Shown here one piece after another: positions 27,029 to 35,956 of a stretch of 64,000 nt of DNA. The position numbers and the translations under genes are program-made. Origin of the DNA: Bacteriovoracaceae bacterium (lineage in GTDB: Bacteria; Bdellovibrionota; Bacteriovoracia; Bacteriovoracales; Bacteriovoracaceae); assembly GCA_018649885.1 (NCBI GenBank), contig JABIHA010000036.1, positions 1 through 64,000 of the forward strand. The letters run 5' to 3'. The notes under the pieces are model-generated. The model ran no database searches, was not told the origin of the DNA, and was given only the letters and a program-made list of their open reading frames with translations. How positions within the stretch are numbered: the stretch's first letter is position 1; every line of letters starts with the position of its first letter.

Positions 27029-28225
27029 ATGAAAAGAGTATGGACCATTGCGATCGTAGCGCTTATATCAATTAACATTTCCCAAGCTGGGAAGCTTACA
27101 AAAAAGAATCTGCAAAAGCATGTTGGTTTCTTGGCCTCTGAAGAACTTCAAGGCCGATTCCCTCATTCGGAAGGCTCTCAGAAGGCCCGGGATTACATAA
27201 CAAAATCCTTAATGGATTCTGGAATCACCGATATTTATATTCAACAAGGTAAACCCATAAGACCACTGCCCAGACATGGAGCTTTTCCAACATTTCCGGC
27301 CAATAATATAATCGCAAAGTACCCGGCCACTACTGCAACTGACAAATGTATAGTCTATTCTGCTCACTATGATCACGGTCACAAAAACCCCAAGAAATTC
27401 TTCCCAGGCGCCAATGACAACGCCTCTGGAGTAGCCGCCCTTTTAGAGCTAGGACGCCAACTTGTGGTAAATAAAATTCAAACTAACGCTAATATTTATC
27501 TTACCTTCCCAGATTTAGAAGAGCTCTACATCAACGGAAGCCCAAGCATGGTAAAGCACCTACTTGACAGTGAATGCAAAGAAATTATCCTCAACGTAAA
27601 TTTGGACATTGTTGGTGGAGCCTTTTTTGCTGGAATGGAGGGACACTTACTTGAGCTTTCATCAGGACTCACAGCTGATCACTATCAATTTATCGATTCT
27701 GCAGATAAGCACGGCTTAAATATCCACTCAAGTAATATCTATTTAATTGAACCACTTGGAAACCTTGTACCAAGATCTGATTACAGCTCTTTTAGAGCTT
27801 CAGGTGTTCCCTTTATTTTTTATACAGCTGGGACCCCATGGTATTACCACACTCAGTATGACTCTATCGATAAGGTTGATTTCGATTTTCTACAAAATGT
27901 TGTTTTCAGGATTTATTCTCTTGCAAAAAACTATAGCGTCCATGCCCCAAGCTTGACTAACTTCAGCTACAACAACGATCAAACATTGAATCTTGCTAAG
28001 GACGCATCAAACTTTGCTGAAATTTTACAAATATATATTGATAATAGAGAACAAAATCACCTGACAGATCGACAAGTAAAGCGGTTCAGTAAATATATAA
28101 AAAAATTCAAGGATCCTGAGTTTAAGGCCACAAAACTAAAACTTCATAAGTCGGTTATTGATCTCATTATCAGTGTCAAATCAAGTGGGAAGTATTTTAG
28201 TAAATCATCCACTGGTACTAAATAA
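27029..28225 (+). CDS. secreted M28-family zinc peptidase
   Basis: The 398-residue enzyme starts behind AGGGG and has a signal peptide to about residue 21. Zinc ligands are visible: AHYDHG, the bridging Asp in GANDNASG, Glu-Glu in DLEELY, an Asp in VNLDIVGG and His in YHTQYDS. M28 enzymes are aminopeptidases or carboxypeptidases acting on short peptides. A C-terminal helical extension of about 90 residues is extra. A second M28 gene, more distant, lies at 45097. Confidence 0.9.
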   Translation: MKRVWTIAIVALISINISQAGKLTKKNLQKHVGFLASEELQGRFPHSEGSQKARDYITKSLMDSGITDIYIQQGKPIRPLPRHGAFPTFPANNIIAKYPATTATDKCIVYSAHYDHGHKNPKKFFPGANDNASGVAALLELGRQLVVNKIQTNANIYLTFPDLEELYINGSPSMVKHLLDSECKEIILNVNLDIVGGAFFAGMEGHLLELSSGLTADHYQFIDSADKHGLNIHSSNIYLIEPLGNLVPRSDYSSFRASGVPFIFYTAGTPWYYHTQYDSIDKVDFDFLQNVVFRIYSLAKNYSVHAPSLTNFSYNNDQTLNLAKDASNFAEILQIYIDNREQNHLTDRQVKRFSKYIKKFKDPEFKATKLKLHKSVIDLIISVKSSGKYFSKSSTGTK

Positions 28226-28271
28226 TAAATTCAGGGTGGACTCAGGTACCTTATAAGTTGATAATAAAAGT

Positions 28272-28652
28272 GTGAAGAAACCAGAAGAAACCCATATTCT
28301 CGTCGTCGATGATGAGGAAGATCTGCGAACCTGCCTTGCCGAATACCTAGAGCTCGAAGGCTATATTGTAAAGCTTGCAAGCAATGGAAAGCAGGCGTTT
28401 GAGATAGTGAAACAAGGCGATATCGATATTATTCTATCTGATGTCAGAATGGCCGGAGGTGATGGTATCTCTCTACTTGAAAATGTCAGAAAGCTCTTCC
28501 CAGTCAAACCAGCACTTTATTTTATAACAGGATATGCAGAAATAACCTCTGAGGACGCTGTTAAGAAAGGTGCACAAATGATCTTCCACAAACCTGTTAT
28601 AATCGATGAAATTATTAATGAATTTACTAGTTACTTAAAAGCAATATCCTAA
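28272..28652 (+). CDS. single-domain response regulator
   Basis: The 126-residue receiver begins with GTG and shows VVDDEED, phosphoacceptor Asp in IILSDVRMAGGDG near residue 56, Thr in FITGY and Lys in FHKPV. There is no output domain. Only 19 bases separate it from the CBS protein gene, so they are likely co-transcribed. The start has a weak ribosome site. Confidence 0.85.
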   Translation: MKKPEETHILVVDDEEDLRTCLAEYLELEGYIVKLASNGKQAFEIVKQGDIDIILSDVRMAGGDGISLLENVRKLFPVKPALYFITGYAEITSEDAVKKGAQMIFHKPVIIDEIINEFTSYLKAIS

Positions 28653-28671
28653 TCCAAAAGAAAGTGAGCTT

Positions 28672-29076
28672 ATGAAAGATGTAAAAGTATCGGGCATAAT
28701 GCATAGAGATTTAATTTCCTTATCTCCAGATGTCAGCATTCGAGATGCTATAGACATGATGGCCTCCCAACATATTGGCAGTATTTTCATTCAAGCTGGT
28801 GAATTGAAAGAATGCGGGATAATTACTGAAAGAGATGTCCTTAATATTGTCGCCAAGTCCATTGATCTGTCTGAGCCCGTAAGTACGGTGATGAGTAAAG
28901 ATCTAATCTATGTTGGCCCCGAGGATAACTTATTAGAAGTTTTTACCATGATGATAGATAACCTTATTAGACATGCCCCCATTAAGGATGAAAATGACAA
29001 AGTAATTTCAATCTTATCACTAAGGGCCATCTGCCAAACTTTTCGCACTCACATCGCCTCAGGTGACTTCACCTAG
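28672..29076 (+). CDS. CBS-pair protein
   Basis: The 134-residue protein consists of two CBS motifs (VSGIMHRDLISLSPDVSIRDA and VSTVMSKDLIYVGPEDNLLEV) and no other domain. Such pairs bind adenosine nucleotides or SAM and sense energy state. AAAGTGAG precedes the ATG. It follows a lone receiver and ends four bases from the stop of the convergent transporter gene. Confidence 0.9.
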   Translation: MKDVKVSGIMHRDLISLSPDVSIRDAIDMMASQHIGSIFIQAGELKECGIITERDVLNIVAKSIDLSEPVSTVMSKDLIYVGPEDNLLEVFTMMIDNLIRHAPIKDENDKVISILSLRAICQTFRTHIASGDFT

Positions 29077-29079
29077 AAA

Positions 29080-29976
29080 CTAAGCTCTTTTTTTCCGCCA
29101 TAATACGAGATACACAGACAAAAATAAAACTATCGAAGTGGGAAGTATCGATAGTGCAGGGAGTTTACTGAAGAAAACCAATCCAATAAGTGCAGTGATT
29201 GGAACCTGTAAGTAGGAGAAGATAAAAGTCTTTGATACATCTAACATCTCTAGAGATTTAAGATTGAGAAGATAAACCACAGCAGTAGAGAAGACCACTT
29301 CAAATAGCATTAATGAGACATTTTGTTTGCTGAGCAGTGTATATTCTATCAGTTCAGGAATATGCGAAAAAGATAGACTTGATAAAAAGATCCCACCAAA
29401 AAATAACATCCCTCCACTTACAACACTTGCAGGAATATATTGGTAGATATTTTTACTCCAAACCATTCCCGCTGAAAATAAAAAGACATTAATCATAATA
29501 TAGATATCGCCTTTCAAGGCCCCATCAAAACTTGTGTCTCCACTACCAAATATATAAAAAATCAAAGTTGCATATCCCAGGATTAGACCAAGCACTTTTC
29601 GTGGGTTTCGCTCTTCGCCCAAAAAGGCCATTGCCATCATTGAGCTGACAAGAGGAATACTATTAGAAAAGAGTGCTGCGTGCATAGGAGTGCTTAATTT
29701 GAGTCCTTTCATGAAAAATATCTGGTTTAATCCAAAGCTCAATATCCCAATCAGCACAACCATCAAAAATTTACCATAGTTGTATCTAACTACAGAAAAT
29801 AACTTTTTCCAGTTAAACGCTAAAATTAAAAATCCACCAATGATTCCCCTGACAGCAGCAAATGAAATGGGGTCAACATTTTCAATAATCCCTTTGGCCA
29901 CCACATAGTGTGCGCTTAAAAAAAGCTGCACTAAAATACAGAAAATATAGGCAATCAAATTTCTATGAGTTGTCAT
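29080..29976 (-). CDS. EamA/DMT-family transporter
   Basis: The 298-residue protein has ten predicted membrane helices in two EamA repeats; FAAVRGIIGGFLIL and ALFSNSIPLVSSMMAMAFLGEE are typical of the first repeat. These carriers export amino acids or metabolites. Its start overlaps the end of the LysR gene by 14 bases, so it is probably controlled by, and transcribed with, that regulator. Confidence 0.85.
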   Translation of the reverse strand: MTTHRNLIAYIFCILVQLFLSAHYVVAKGIIENVDPISFAAVRGIIGGFLILAFNWKKLFSVVRYNYGKFLMVVLIGILSFGLNQIFFMKGLKLSTPMHAALFSNSIPLVSSMMAMAFLGEERNPRKVLGLILGYATLIFYIFGSGDTSFDGALKGDIYIMINVFLFSAGMVWSKNIYQYIPASVVSGGMLFFGGIFLSSLSFSHIPELIEYTLLSKQNVSLMLFEVVFSTAVVYLLNLKSLEMLDVSKTFIFSYLQVPITALIGLVFFSKLPALSILPTSIVLFLSVYLVLWRKKRA

Positions 29977-30844
29977 TTTTAGAGCTTGCCAGAAGTTGTT
30001 TGTAGAATAATTTCTTTCTCTTTTCTAATAATTCATTTTCTTTAAAGATCAAGTGAAGCTCTGATTTTAAAACCTTCTCAGAGGCCTTTTTCAGCACTCC
30101 CCTTTTGATCTCATCACTGACACTAATAAGTGGCATCACACTATAGTAATTCCCGCATTGAAGTGTATCTTTCATGGACTTATGTGAATTGACTGAAGTT
30201 TGGATATGAATTTTTGAATATTGAGAGTTTTTATAGTGCATTTTTAAAAAGCTCATCAAAAGAGGATCGTCCTCTCTATAGGTGACAAACCGGGCACAAC
30301 CGAGATCAAATTTCTCCTCATTTTTTCCCTTTGTTACCAAAACCGCATTTTCTTTCATCAGTCTATAGGCTCGCATATTCTCATGTGTTATGGCCTCGGT
30401 TACAATTCCAAAATCTAATTTCCCGGCCTTCACTTTCTCCACAATCTCAAACTCTTTTAAATAGCTCACTCTAAGAAGTATCTCTGGATATTTCTTTTGA
30501 AAGCTAAGGAAGTATTTCATCATCTTGTGCTGACCAACTTCGGCCAGGCAGCCAATGCTAATTTTCCCGCCCAAAGCGTCCACACGGCCTTGCAGCTCGC
30601 TATAAACACCCTTGACCCAGCTCATTTGAGTTGAAATCTCCGAGCGCAGCCTATCCCCCTCTTCAGTGAGGTAAACATTGTGCTTATCCCTAGAAAAAAG
30701 CGAAAGCCCCAAATCTTCCTCAAGCAGTCGAATCTGCCTTGAGACTGCTGGCTGAGCAATCCCCAGCACAACTGCAGTTTTCGAAAAGCTAAGATTGTCA
30801 CATAGCACCAAAAAGCACTCAAGATATTTGAAATTCAAAGACAT
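29963..30844 (-). CDS. LysR-family transcriptional regulator
   Basis: The 293-residue protein has a standard N-terminal winged helix (NLSFSKTAVVLGIAQPAVSRQI, then LLEEDLGLSLFSR) and a periplasmic-binding-like effector domain (GKISIGCLAEVGQHKMMKYF). It is divergent from the gene at 30950. An ATAA-N12-TTAT symmetry at 30871-30890 in the intergenic space is a weak candidate site. The likely target is the overlapping transporter gene. Confidence 0.9.
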   Translation of the reverse strand: MSLNFKYLECFLVLCDNLSFSKTAVVLGIAQPAVSRQIRLLEEDLGLSLFSRDKHNVYLTEEGDRLRSEISTQMSWVKGVYSELQGRVDALGGKISIGCLAEVGQHKMMKYFLSFQKKYPEILLRVSYLKEFEIVEKVKAGKLDFGIVTEAITHENMRAYRLMKENAVLVTKGKNEEKFDLGCARFVTYREDDPLLMSFLKMHYKNSQYSKIHIQTSVNSHKSMKDTLQCGNYYSVMPLISVSDEIKRGVLKKASEKVLKSELHLIFKENELLEKRKKLFYKQLLASSKNDNS

Positions 30845-30949
30845 GGGACTCCTTATTATTAAAAATTTTTATAACAAAAATAAAAATTATGCATTTTATT
30901 TATAGTTAGCAAAAGGCTACAAATTGATCAATTAAAACTTGGAGAAATA

Positions 30950-31528
30950 ATGAAATTAGCACTATTAGTACTTATCACAACAATTAGCATTAACAGCTGG
31001 GCCCAATTAATAGATTCAAGCATCTATAAAAAAATGCCCTACACAAACCTCTACGCTGGTAGTGGCGCCCTTGTTATGAATATTAACTACACTGCTGTAA
31101 AAAAAATCCGACTCGCACTTGAAAAAAGCACCGGGAGTATTCTAAAAAATAGAGGTGAGGCCCACATCACAGTCATCACCCCGCCTGAATTTCAAAACTC
31201 TCTCGGCCTTATTTTATCCTCAAAAGAAATTCATCAACTAGCAAAGAAGAGAATTCAAGATGCGAAATTTTCCGTCATCTGCATCGGTGAAGGAAAAGCA
31301 CAAATAGGCGCCAAGTGGGAGAAAACATATTTCTTAGTTGTCGAGTCAAATGATCTTATCAATCTTAGGCATGAAATCTACAGTGAATATTTACAAAAAG
31401 GTGGAGACGCCAAGTTGTTTGATCCGGACCAGTACCACCCCCACATCACAATTGGATTTACAAAAAAAGATCTTCACCCACATCAAGGAGTGGTTAAAAA
31501 TGTGACCAGCTGTAGAGATGACCAATAA
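30950..31528 (+). CDS. secreted 2H phosphoesterase-like protein
   Basis: The 192-residue product has a signal peptide (MKLALLVLITTISINSWA) behind TTGGAG. Two HxT motifs, AHITVITP near residue 73 and HPHITIGF near 163, are spaced as in the 2H phosphoesterase (cyclic phosphodiesterase/ligT-like) superfamily, which acts on 2',3'-cyclic or 2'-5' RNA linkages. Such enzymes are usually cytoplasmic; export points to foreign or extracellular nucleotides. Substrate assignment is inference. A hairpin terminator follows. Confidence 0.7.
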   Translation: MKLALLVLITTISINSWAQLIDSSIYKKMPYTNLYAGSGALVMNINYTAVKKIRLALEKSTGSILKNRGEAHITVITPPEFQNSLGLILSSKEIHQLAKKRIQDAKFSVICIGEGKAQIGAKWEKTYFLVVESNDLINLRHEIYSEYLQKGGDAKLFDPDQYHPHITIGFTKKDLHPHQGVVKNVTSCRDDQ

Positions 31529-31537
31529 GTAAACAGT

Positions 31538-31564
31538 GTGTTTCACTAACTTGAAACACTTTTG
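31538..31564 (+). terminator. hairpin terminator after the 2H phosphoesterase gene
   Basis: GTGTTTC (31538-31544) pairs with GAAACAC (31553-31559) over an 8-base loop and is followed by TTTT. Confidence 0.6.
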
Positions 31565-31607
31565 GTTACGGACCTAAAATTACTCAACACATTTTTATGA
31601 GCTCAGT

Positions 31608-31710
31608 TACAATAGTTTTACAGATTGCCGATCCCAACTCGAAAGAGTTGTGGTTGCCCAAAAATGAGGCCTAAAATGATCTCTCCAAGTGATCGTTTTG
31701 GGCCTTTTTT
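31608..31710 (+). ncRNA. candidate small RNA with promoter and terminator
   Basis: A -10-like TACAAT at 31608-31613 precedes a compact element of about 90 bases. The first hairpin is CAACTC-GAAA-GAGTTG (31635-31650) with a GNRA loop. A strong terminator follows: AGGCCTAAAATGATC (31667-31681) against GATCGTTTTGGGCCT (31691-31705), then six T. It lies between a terminator and the next gene, so it is an independent unit. The -35 is poor. It could instead be a leader or second terminator. Confidence 0.4.
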
Positions 31711-31810
31711 GTATTTAATGAAAGCTTAATAGTTGTATTTTTTACATTTGCCTCTTCGCATCTAAACGTATCTGCTAGGGTCACCTCTTAAATAAATAGG
31801 AGAGCCCCCA

Positions 31811-32224
31811 ATGAAAAGAATTTGTTTTTTATTTTTAGCTATTTTATCTACTTCATCTTTTGCTTATATGGACGATCAATTCTTCTACGAGCGCGAGTAC
31901 AACAGTAGAAATGAAGACACGACTATTTACTACTGTAAAACTAGAAAGATTGTAAATAATGGATGGATTTGGCCCGACCCAAAAGAAGCTTGGGTAGAGC
32001 AAACTGGAATTGCAGACAATGAAGGCTGTTACAAAAAGGCCCTTGAGCTTGCAAAAAATCCAGAGAATGAATCAAGTGTATATTACCAATGGAAAGTTAG
32101 GGCCCGAGGTTATGTCAATGCCAAAAGTTCTGCTACTTATAAATCTGGCGATAGAAGAGTTAGACCGGCTCCTAAAGTCAACGCAAGTGAAGTTTATTTC
32201 GAGGCCCATAAACCAAAGTTTTAA
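31811..32224 (+). CDS. small secreted protein, unknown
   Basis: The 137-residue product has a signal peptide (MKRICFLFLAILSTSSFA) behind AGGAGAG. Two Cys (near 44 and 74) may pair. The mature part is hydrophilic and rich in Tyr and Trp (YYCKTRK, NNGWIWPDPKEAW). No family is recognised. It appears to be a single gene. Confidence 0.7.
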   Translation: MKRICFLFLAILSTSSFAYMDDQFFYEREYNSRNEDTTIYYCKTRKIVNNGWIWPDPKEAWVEQTGIADNEGCYKKALELAKNPENESSVYYQWKVRARGYVNAKSSATYKSGDRRVRPAPKVNASEVYFEAHKPKF

Positions 32225-33026
32225 TTTACGGTGAGTAGCCTCGGTTGAGATTACCTTAGGTTCCATACCGGAACCAAATGGCCAGTGCAACTTTCTCTTT
32301 ATAGTAAACTTCAAAAGGTGCATGGAACACTTGTTTCATGCAATATTTGTTTCAAAATATCAACCTGTTCAAAATCTCGTAAAACTTGTTCATTTTTAAA
32401 ATTAATTGAGGGATCATATCTATTTCCCTCAAAGACCAGATCTAGTGTGTTGAAGCAAGTGATCTCATCAACATATGTATCCCAAATCTTAGATATCCTC
32501 AATAGATTCCTGCGACCTGTCAAAAAACCTTGCCGTAAAAAATCGGATAAATTAGATCTTTTAAATTTCCCCGAACCTGCAACATAGTACTGAAAACCTA
32601 ATCGTAAACAGGCGCTGAAGATGCAAATAACGCTACCCGTGTAACTGAAAATATTAAAAATAGAGGCCAAATAAGGATGACGAAATATCGCTAAAATGAA
32701 GTAAAGTGCCAACCATGGCAGCCTTACTTATGGCCTTGAATAGCACTAAACAAGACAATCTTATAATTTAAAATTGATATTCTTAAATCTTCTCAAAACT
32801 GTAATCCAGTTAATCAGCATGCTGCTTCTCCATCTTCTTTTATCATCGCCTCAGTGAAATACTTTGTGAATTATATATATTCTAAGAGACGACTCCATTA
32901 GAAAATATGGAGAAATTGTGGAAACTACTTTCCTTCGATCATTTTGAAAATCTTTCAAATCCACTGTTAAAAAAGAGTATTGCTACCTTTACTTTGTGAT
33001 TCCAGTATTTCTCCATATATATCAGT
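32225..33026. other. gene-poor stretch
   Basis: About 800 bases with no confident gene. GGTTCC-ATACC-GGAACC forms a small hairpin at 32259-32275. One leftward frame (32311-32712) is listed separately with low confidence. The last 130 bases before the FG-GAP gene hold no signal peptide or ribosome site. Confidence 0.5.
32311..32712 (-). CDS. doubtful hypothetical protein
   Basis: A 133-residue frame starting at TTG would have an apolar N-terminus and a soluble tail (RNLLRISKIWDTYVDEI). There is no ribosome site, and the base use is only weakly coding-like. It may be a remnant. Listed because the surrounding 800 bases have no other gene. Confidence 0.25.
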   Translation of the reverse strand: MALYFILAIFRHPYLASIFNIFSYTGSVICIFSACLRLGFQYYVAGSGKFKRSNLSDFLRQGFLTGRRNLLRISKIWDTYVDEITCFNTLDLVFEGNRYDPSINFKNEQVLRDFEQVDILKQILHETSVPCTF

Positions 33027-35405
33027 TTGGTGAAATGGGATGATGCATACACAAAAAAACAAGGTGTTATATTTTTACAATCGCTTACTGGAGGAACAGG
33101 AATCGGGACAGGAGGAGCTGTCCGAGTTTATATTTTTGATCGTTCTTCAAACTCTTGGTATTACGAAACAGAGCTTACTCCAAGTGGAGTGGTCGCTGGA
33201 GACTCATTTGGTAACGCTGTCTCTGTTTCAGGACAGTCTGTCTTAGTAGGGGCGACCGGACAAGATACAGGTGGATCACTTAGAGGTGCTGCTTACATTT
33301 TTAACTGGGACCCTTCTAGTAATTCTTATTACCAAAAGGCCATGTTGCAAGCAGCGGATACTGACAGTGGTGATTACTTTGGAAATTCAGTGGCACTGGA
33401 TGGAAACTTTGCGGCCATTGGATCATACAATCATGATTTACCCGCTTCCAATGCAGGAGCAGTTTATATTTTTGGATATAATTCCTACAGTGGTACTTGG
33501 GGAGAAGGAGGCAAAATTCAGCCAGGCGATATAGGCTCAGGTGATAAATTTGGAACATCTGTTGCTCTTTCAGGCAAAAGAGTCATAGCTGGAGCTCCTT
33601 ATTATGATACTGCCAATACAAATGCAGGTGGGGCCTGGATTTATGTTTGGGACCCTTCAAGCAGTTCTTGGTATAGCGAACTGGTCATTTCTGGAGGAAC
33701 GGCTTCTGAATTACTTGGAAGTTGGGTCGACATAGATGGTAATACTGCCGTAGTTGCAGCTCCTGGCTACAACTCTAGTACCGGAAAAGTACTTGTCTAT
33801 ATGTATGATCGTTCAGCAAATAACTGGAACTTAGATCAAACTCTCACAACAGATGATGGTATTGCCGGAGATCAATTTGGTTACTCAGTCAATGTTGACG
33901 GAAATATGATAATCGTAGGTACACCATATAACGATGATGAGGGAACAAATATTGGTAAGTCTTATGTTTTTCATCGAGATCCCGCAACAGGAAATTGGGA
34001 GCAAAAATTTAAAGTTTATCCCAACTCTGCACCTCTTACCCAAAATTTTGGCCATAGGGTATCTATATCAAATGGATCAGCGATAGTTGCCGCTCCTTAT
34101 AGTGATGAAACAACTACCAACACAGGCTCTATTTTCACAATGAATTTCAATGAAGAGCTTGTAAGTGATTGGAGTGAAAAATCCTTCTCTTATGGCACTG
34201 GCGCCTCCGCAAAACATTTTGGCCAGGCAATGGACGTCCACAATGACACTGCCATTATCTCCGCTCCAGCAAATAATGGTGATATTGGCCAGGCCTTTAT
34301 ACAAAATTATGATCATGACGGTACAGGCTCGTGGGCCACAGATGCAACTTTATACGCCAGTGATGGGGCGAGTGGTGACTTCTTTGGATGGAGTGTTGCC
34401 ATTCACGGTGACTGGGCAGCAGTGGGGGCTCCCAACACAGATCAATCCGGCAGCAACTCAGGCGCTGTTTACACTTTCAAATTTGACCCAAGTGGTAATT
34501 CCTGGACTCAGCAGACAAAATCTATTGCTAAAGACGGGCAGGCCAGCGACTACTATGGGCAATCTGTGGATATTCATGGAAATATGATGATTGTAGGTGC
34601 TCCTTCAGAAGATACTAATGCAAGTAATGCTGGAGCCGTATATTTTAAAATAGTTAATACTGTTGAAGGCGATACTCACTCCTTCGAGGATCAAAAGGTT
34701 AGTACTGGGACTGTAGAAACCAATCAATATTTTGGAAAATCAGTGGGAATCTATGAAACAACTGCGATTGTGGGCTCCCCTGGTTATGATGGAGGAGTAA
34801 CTGATAGAGGTAGAGTAAGAATCCTACAACTAGACCCAAGCTCTAGCTCTTGGTATACCGAAGCCACACTTTATGCTTCAGATAATGCTACGGGCGATCA
34901 ATTTGGCTACAGTGTAGACATTTCTTCAGGGATGGCAGTGATCGGTGCTCCTTTTAATGATGACGATGGTACTAATTCTGGCTCGGCTTATGTATATATG
35001 TTTGACCCCTCCTCAAATTCATGGAGTCAAGACGCTATTTTAAAATCTTCTGATGCAGCTTCATACGATTACTTCGGCTCTTCTGTGGCAATCGATGGTT
35101 GGACTATTGTAGTTGGTGCTTATGGAGATGGGGACGCCAAATCATCCACTGGCGGTGCCGCTTATGTTTTCCAATATAACTCTTACTCTAACACTTGGGT
35201 AGAAATTAAAAAGCTGGCTCCGAGTGTGGCACCTGAAACTGGCGAATCAAGAAACTGTGGTGGTGGTAGGGGCGACTATAGGAAGGCCGTGGCGGTTTCA
35301 GATCAACATATTATAATGGGATGTAAAGGTGAAAATGCTCAAGATGGGTCCGCCTGGTATTTCCATATGGATATTCCTGACAGGCCAACAGGGTTAGGGC
35401 TGTAA
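33027..35405 (+). CDS. large FG-GAP repeat protein lacking a signal peptide
   Basis: The 792-residue product is almost entirely about 13 tandem units of 55-65 residues with the core GDxFGxSVxxxGxxxxVGAP, followed by an AYVF or VYIF strand and SSNSWY. This is the FG-GAP/integrin-alpha-like beta-propeller type, normally surface exposed and often Ca-binding. The frame opens in mid-repeat at a GTG with no ribosome site and has no signal peptide, so the 5' end is probably missing. The C-terminus ends in a Gly/Cys turn (RNCGGGRGDYRK). Confidence 0.75.
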   Translation: MVKWDDAYTKKQGVIFLQSLTGGTGIGTGGAVRVYIFDRSSNSWYYETELTPSGVVAGDSFGNAVSVSGQSVLVGATGQDTGGSLRGAAYIFNWDPSSNSYYQKAMLQAADTDSGDYFGNSVALDGNFAAIGSYNHDLPASNAGAVYIFGYNSYSGTWGEGGKIQPGDIGSGDKFGTSVALSGKRVIAGAPYYDTANTNAGGAWIYVWDPSSSSWYSELVISGGTASELLGSWVDIDGNTAVVAAPGYNSSTGKVLVYMYDRSANNWNLDQTLTTDDGIAGDQFGYSVNVDGNMIIVGTPYNDDEGTNIGKSYVFHRDPATGNWEQKFKVYPNSAPLTQNFGHRVSISNGSAIVAAPYSDETTTNTGSIFTMNFNEELVSDWSEKSFSYGTGASAKHFGQAMDVHNDTAIISAPANNGDIGQAFIQNYDHDGTGSWATDATLYASDGASGDFFGWSVAIHGDWAAVGAPNTDQSGSNSGAVYTFKFDPSGNSWTQQTKSIAKDGQASDYYGQSVDIHGNMMIVGAPSEDTNASNAGAVYFKIVNTVEGDTHSFEDQKVSTGTVETNQYFGKSVGIYETTAIVGSPGYDGGVTDRGRVRILQLDPSSSSWYTEATLYASDNATGDQFGYSVDISSGMAVIGAPFNDDDGTNSGSAYVYMFDPSSNSWSQDAILKSSDAASYDYFGSSVAIDGWTIVVGAYGDGDAKSSTGGAAYVFQYNSYSNTWVEIKKLAPSVAPETGESRNCGGGRGDYRKAVAVSDQHIIMGCKGENAQDGSAWYFHMDIPDRPTGLGL

Positions 35406-35956
35406 AAGGGTGTCAGGTACGTTACCTAGTGAATCTAGTCTGGCACCAATATGAAAAGACTCAAAAAAATTCACCCAAATTAGGCCGTCGAAGTTTGACC
35501 TGTCCGGCTACTATAGTGACTGTCGTATCCTTGACTACGGTGCCACCGATGAGAAGAATGGCAAGAAAAGTGACAAGTTTTTATCGAAACACCAATGCTT
35601 TTGAGCTTAGAGGATGGGGGAGTTGAAATGACCAACATTTTGACACCATTGAGTAAACAATAAAAAAAGTTCATGAAAAATAACCTTAACAATATCTCAC
35701 CCTGCCGTTATCCTTGATTACGATGTCGCTGGGTTCTCCATTTATGGGCCTTATGGCCCTTTAAAAACAATAGATTTACTCCAAGCTAGTGACGGTGCAA
35801 ACACATTTCTTGGGTTTGCACCTTTTTCACAATGATCCCTATCAGGGCTACTCGACATAGAGATGGGCCACTAACAATCTTCTCGTTTAATTTTTCAATT
35901 GTTTGGCAGCAATTTTTTTCTTATGCGAGTAGCGCTCTTTAGCATCCTACCCTGTG
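35406..35956. other. gene-poor stretch with decayed-looking coding traces
   Basis: No supported gene. Short frames (for instance SGYYSDCRILDYGATDEKNG near 35500 and AVILDYDVAGFSIYGPYG near 35710) read like protein but are broken by stops, suggesting degraded genes. A GGGCC-TTAT-GGCCC hairpin lies near 35745 and a stronger terminator at 35791. Confidence 0.4.
35791..35826 (+). terminator. terminator-like hairpin GGTGCAAAC/GTTTGCACC
   Basis: GGTGCAAAC and GTTTGCACC pair across about 12 bases and are followed by TTTTT. A closely related element recurs at 37414-37446. Confidence 0.55.

Noticed and set aside
31620-31710. The GNRA hairpin followed by GGCCTAA resembled a cyclic di-GMP (GEMM) riboswitch.
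   Set aside because: The conserved GEMM core and second receptor helix are absent, and the GGCCTAA stretch is one arm of the terminator.
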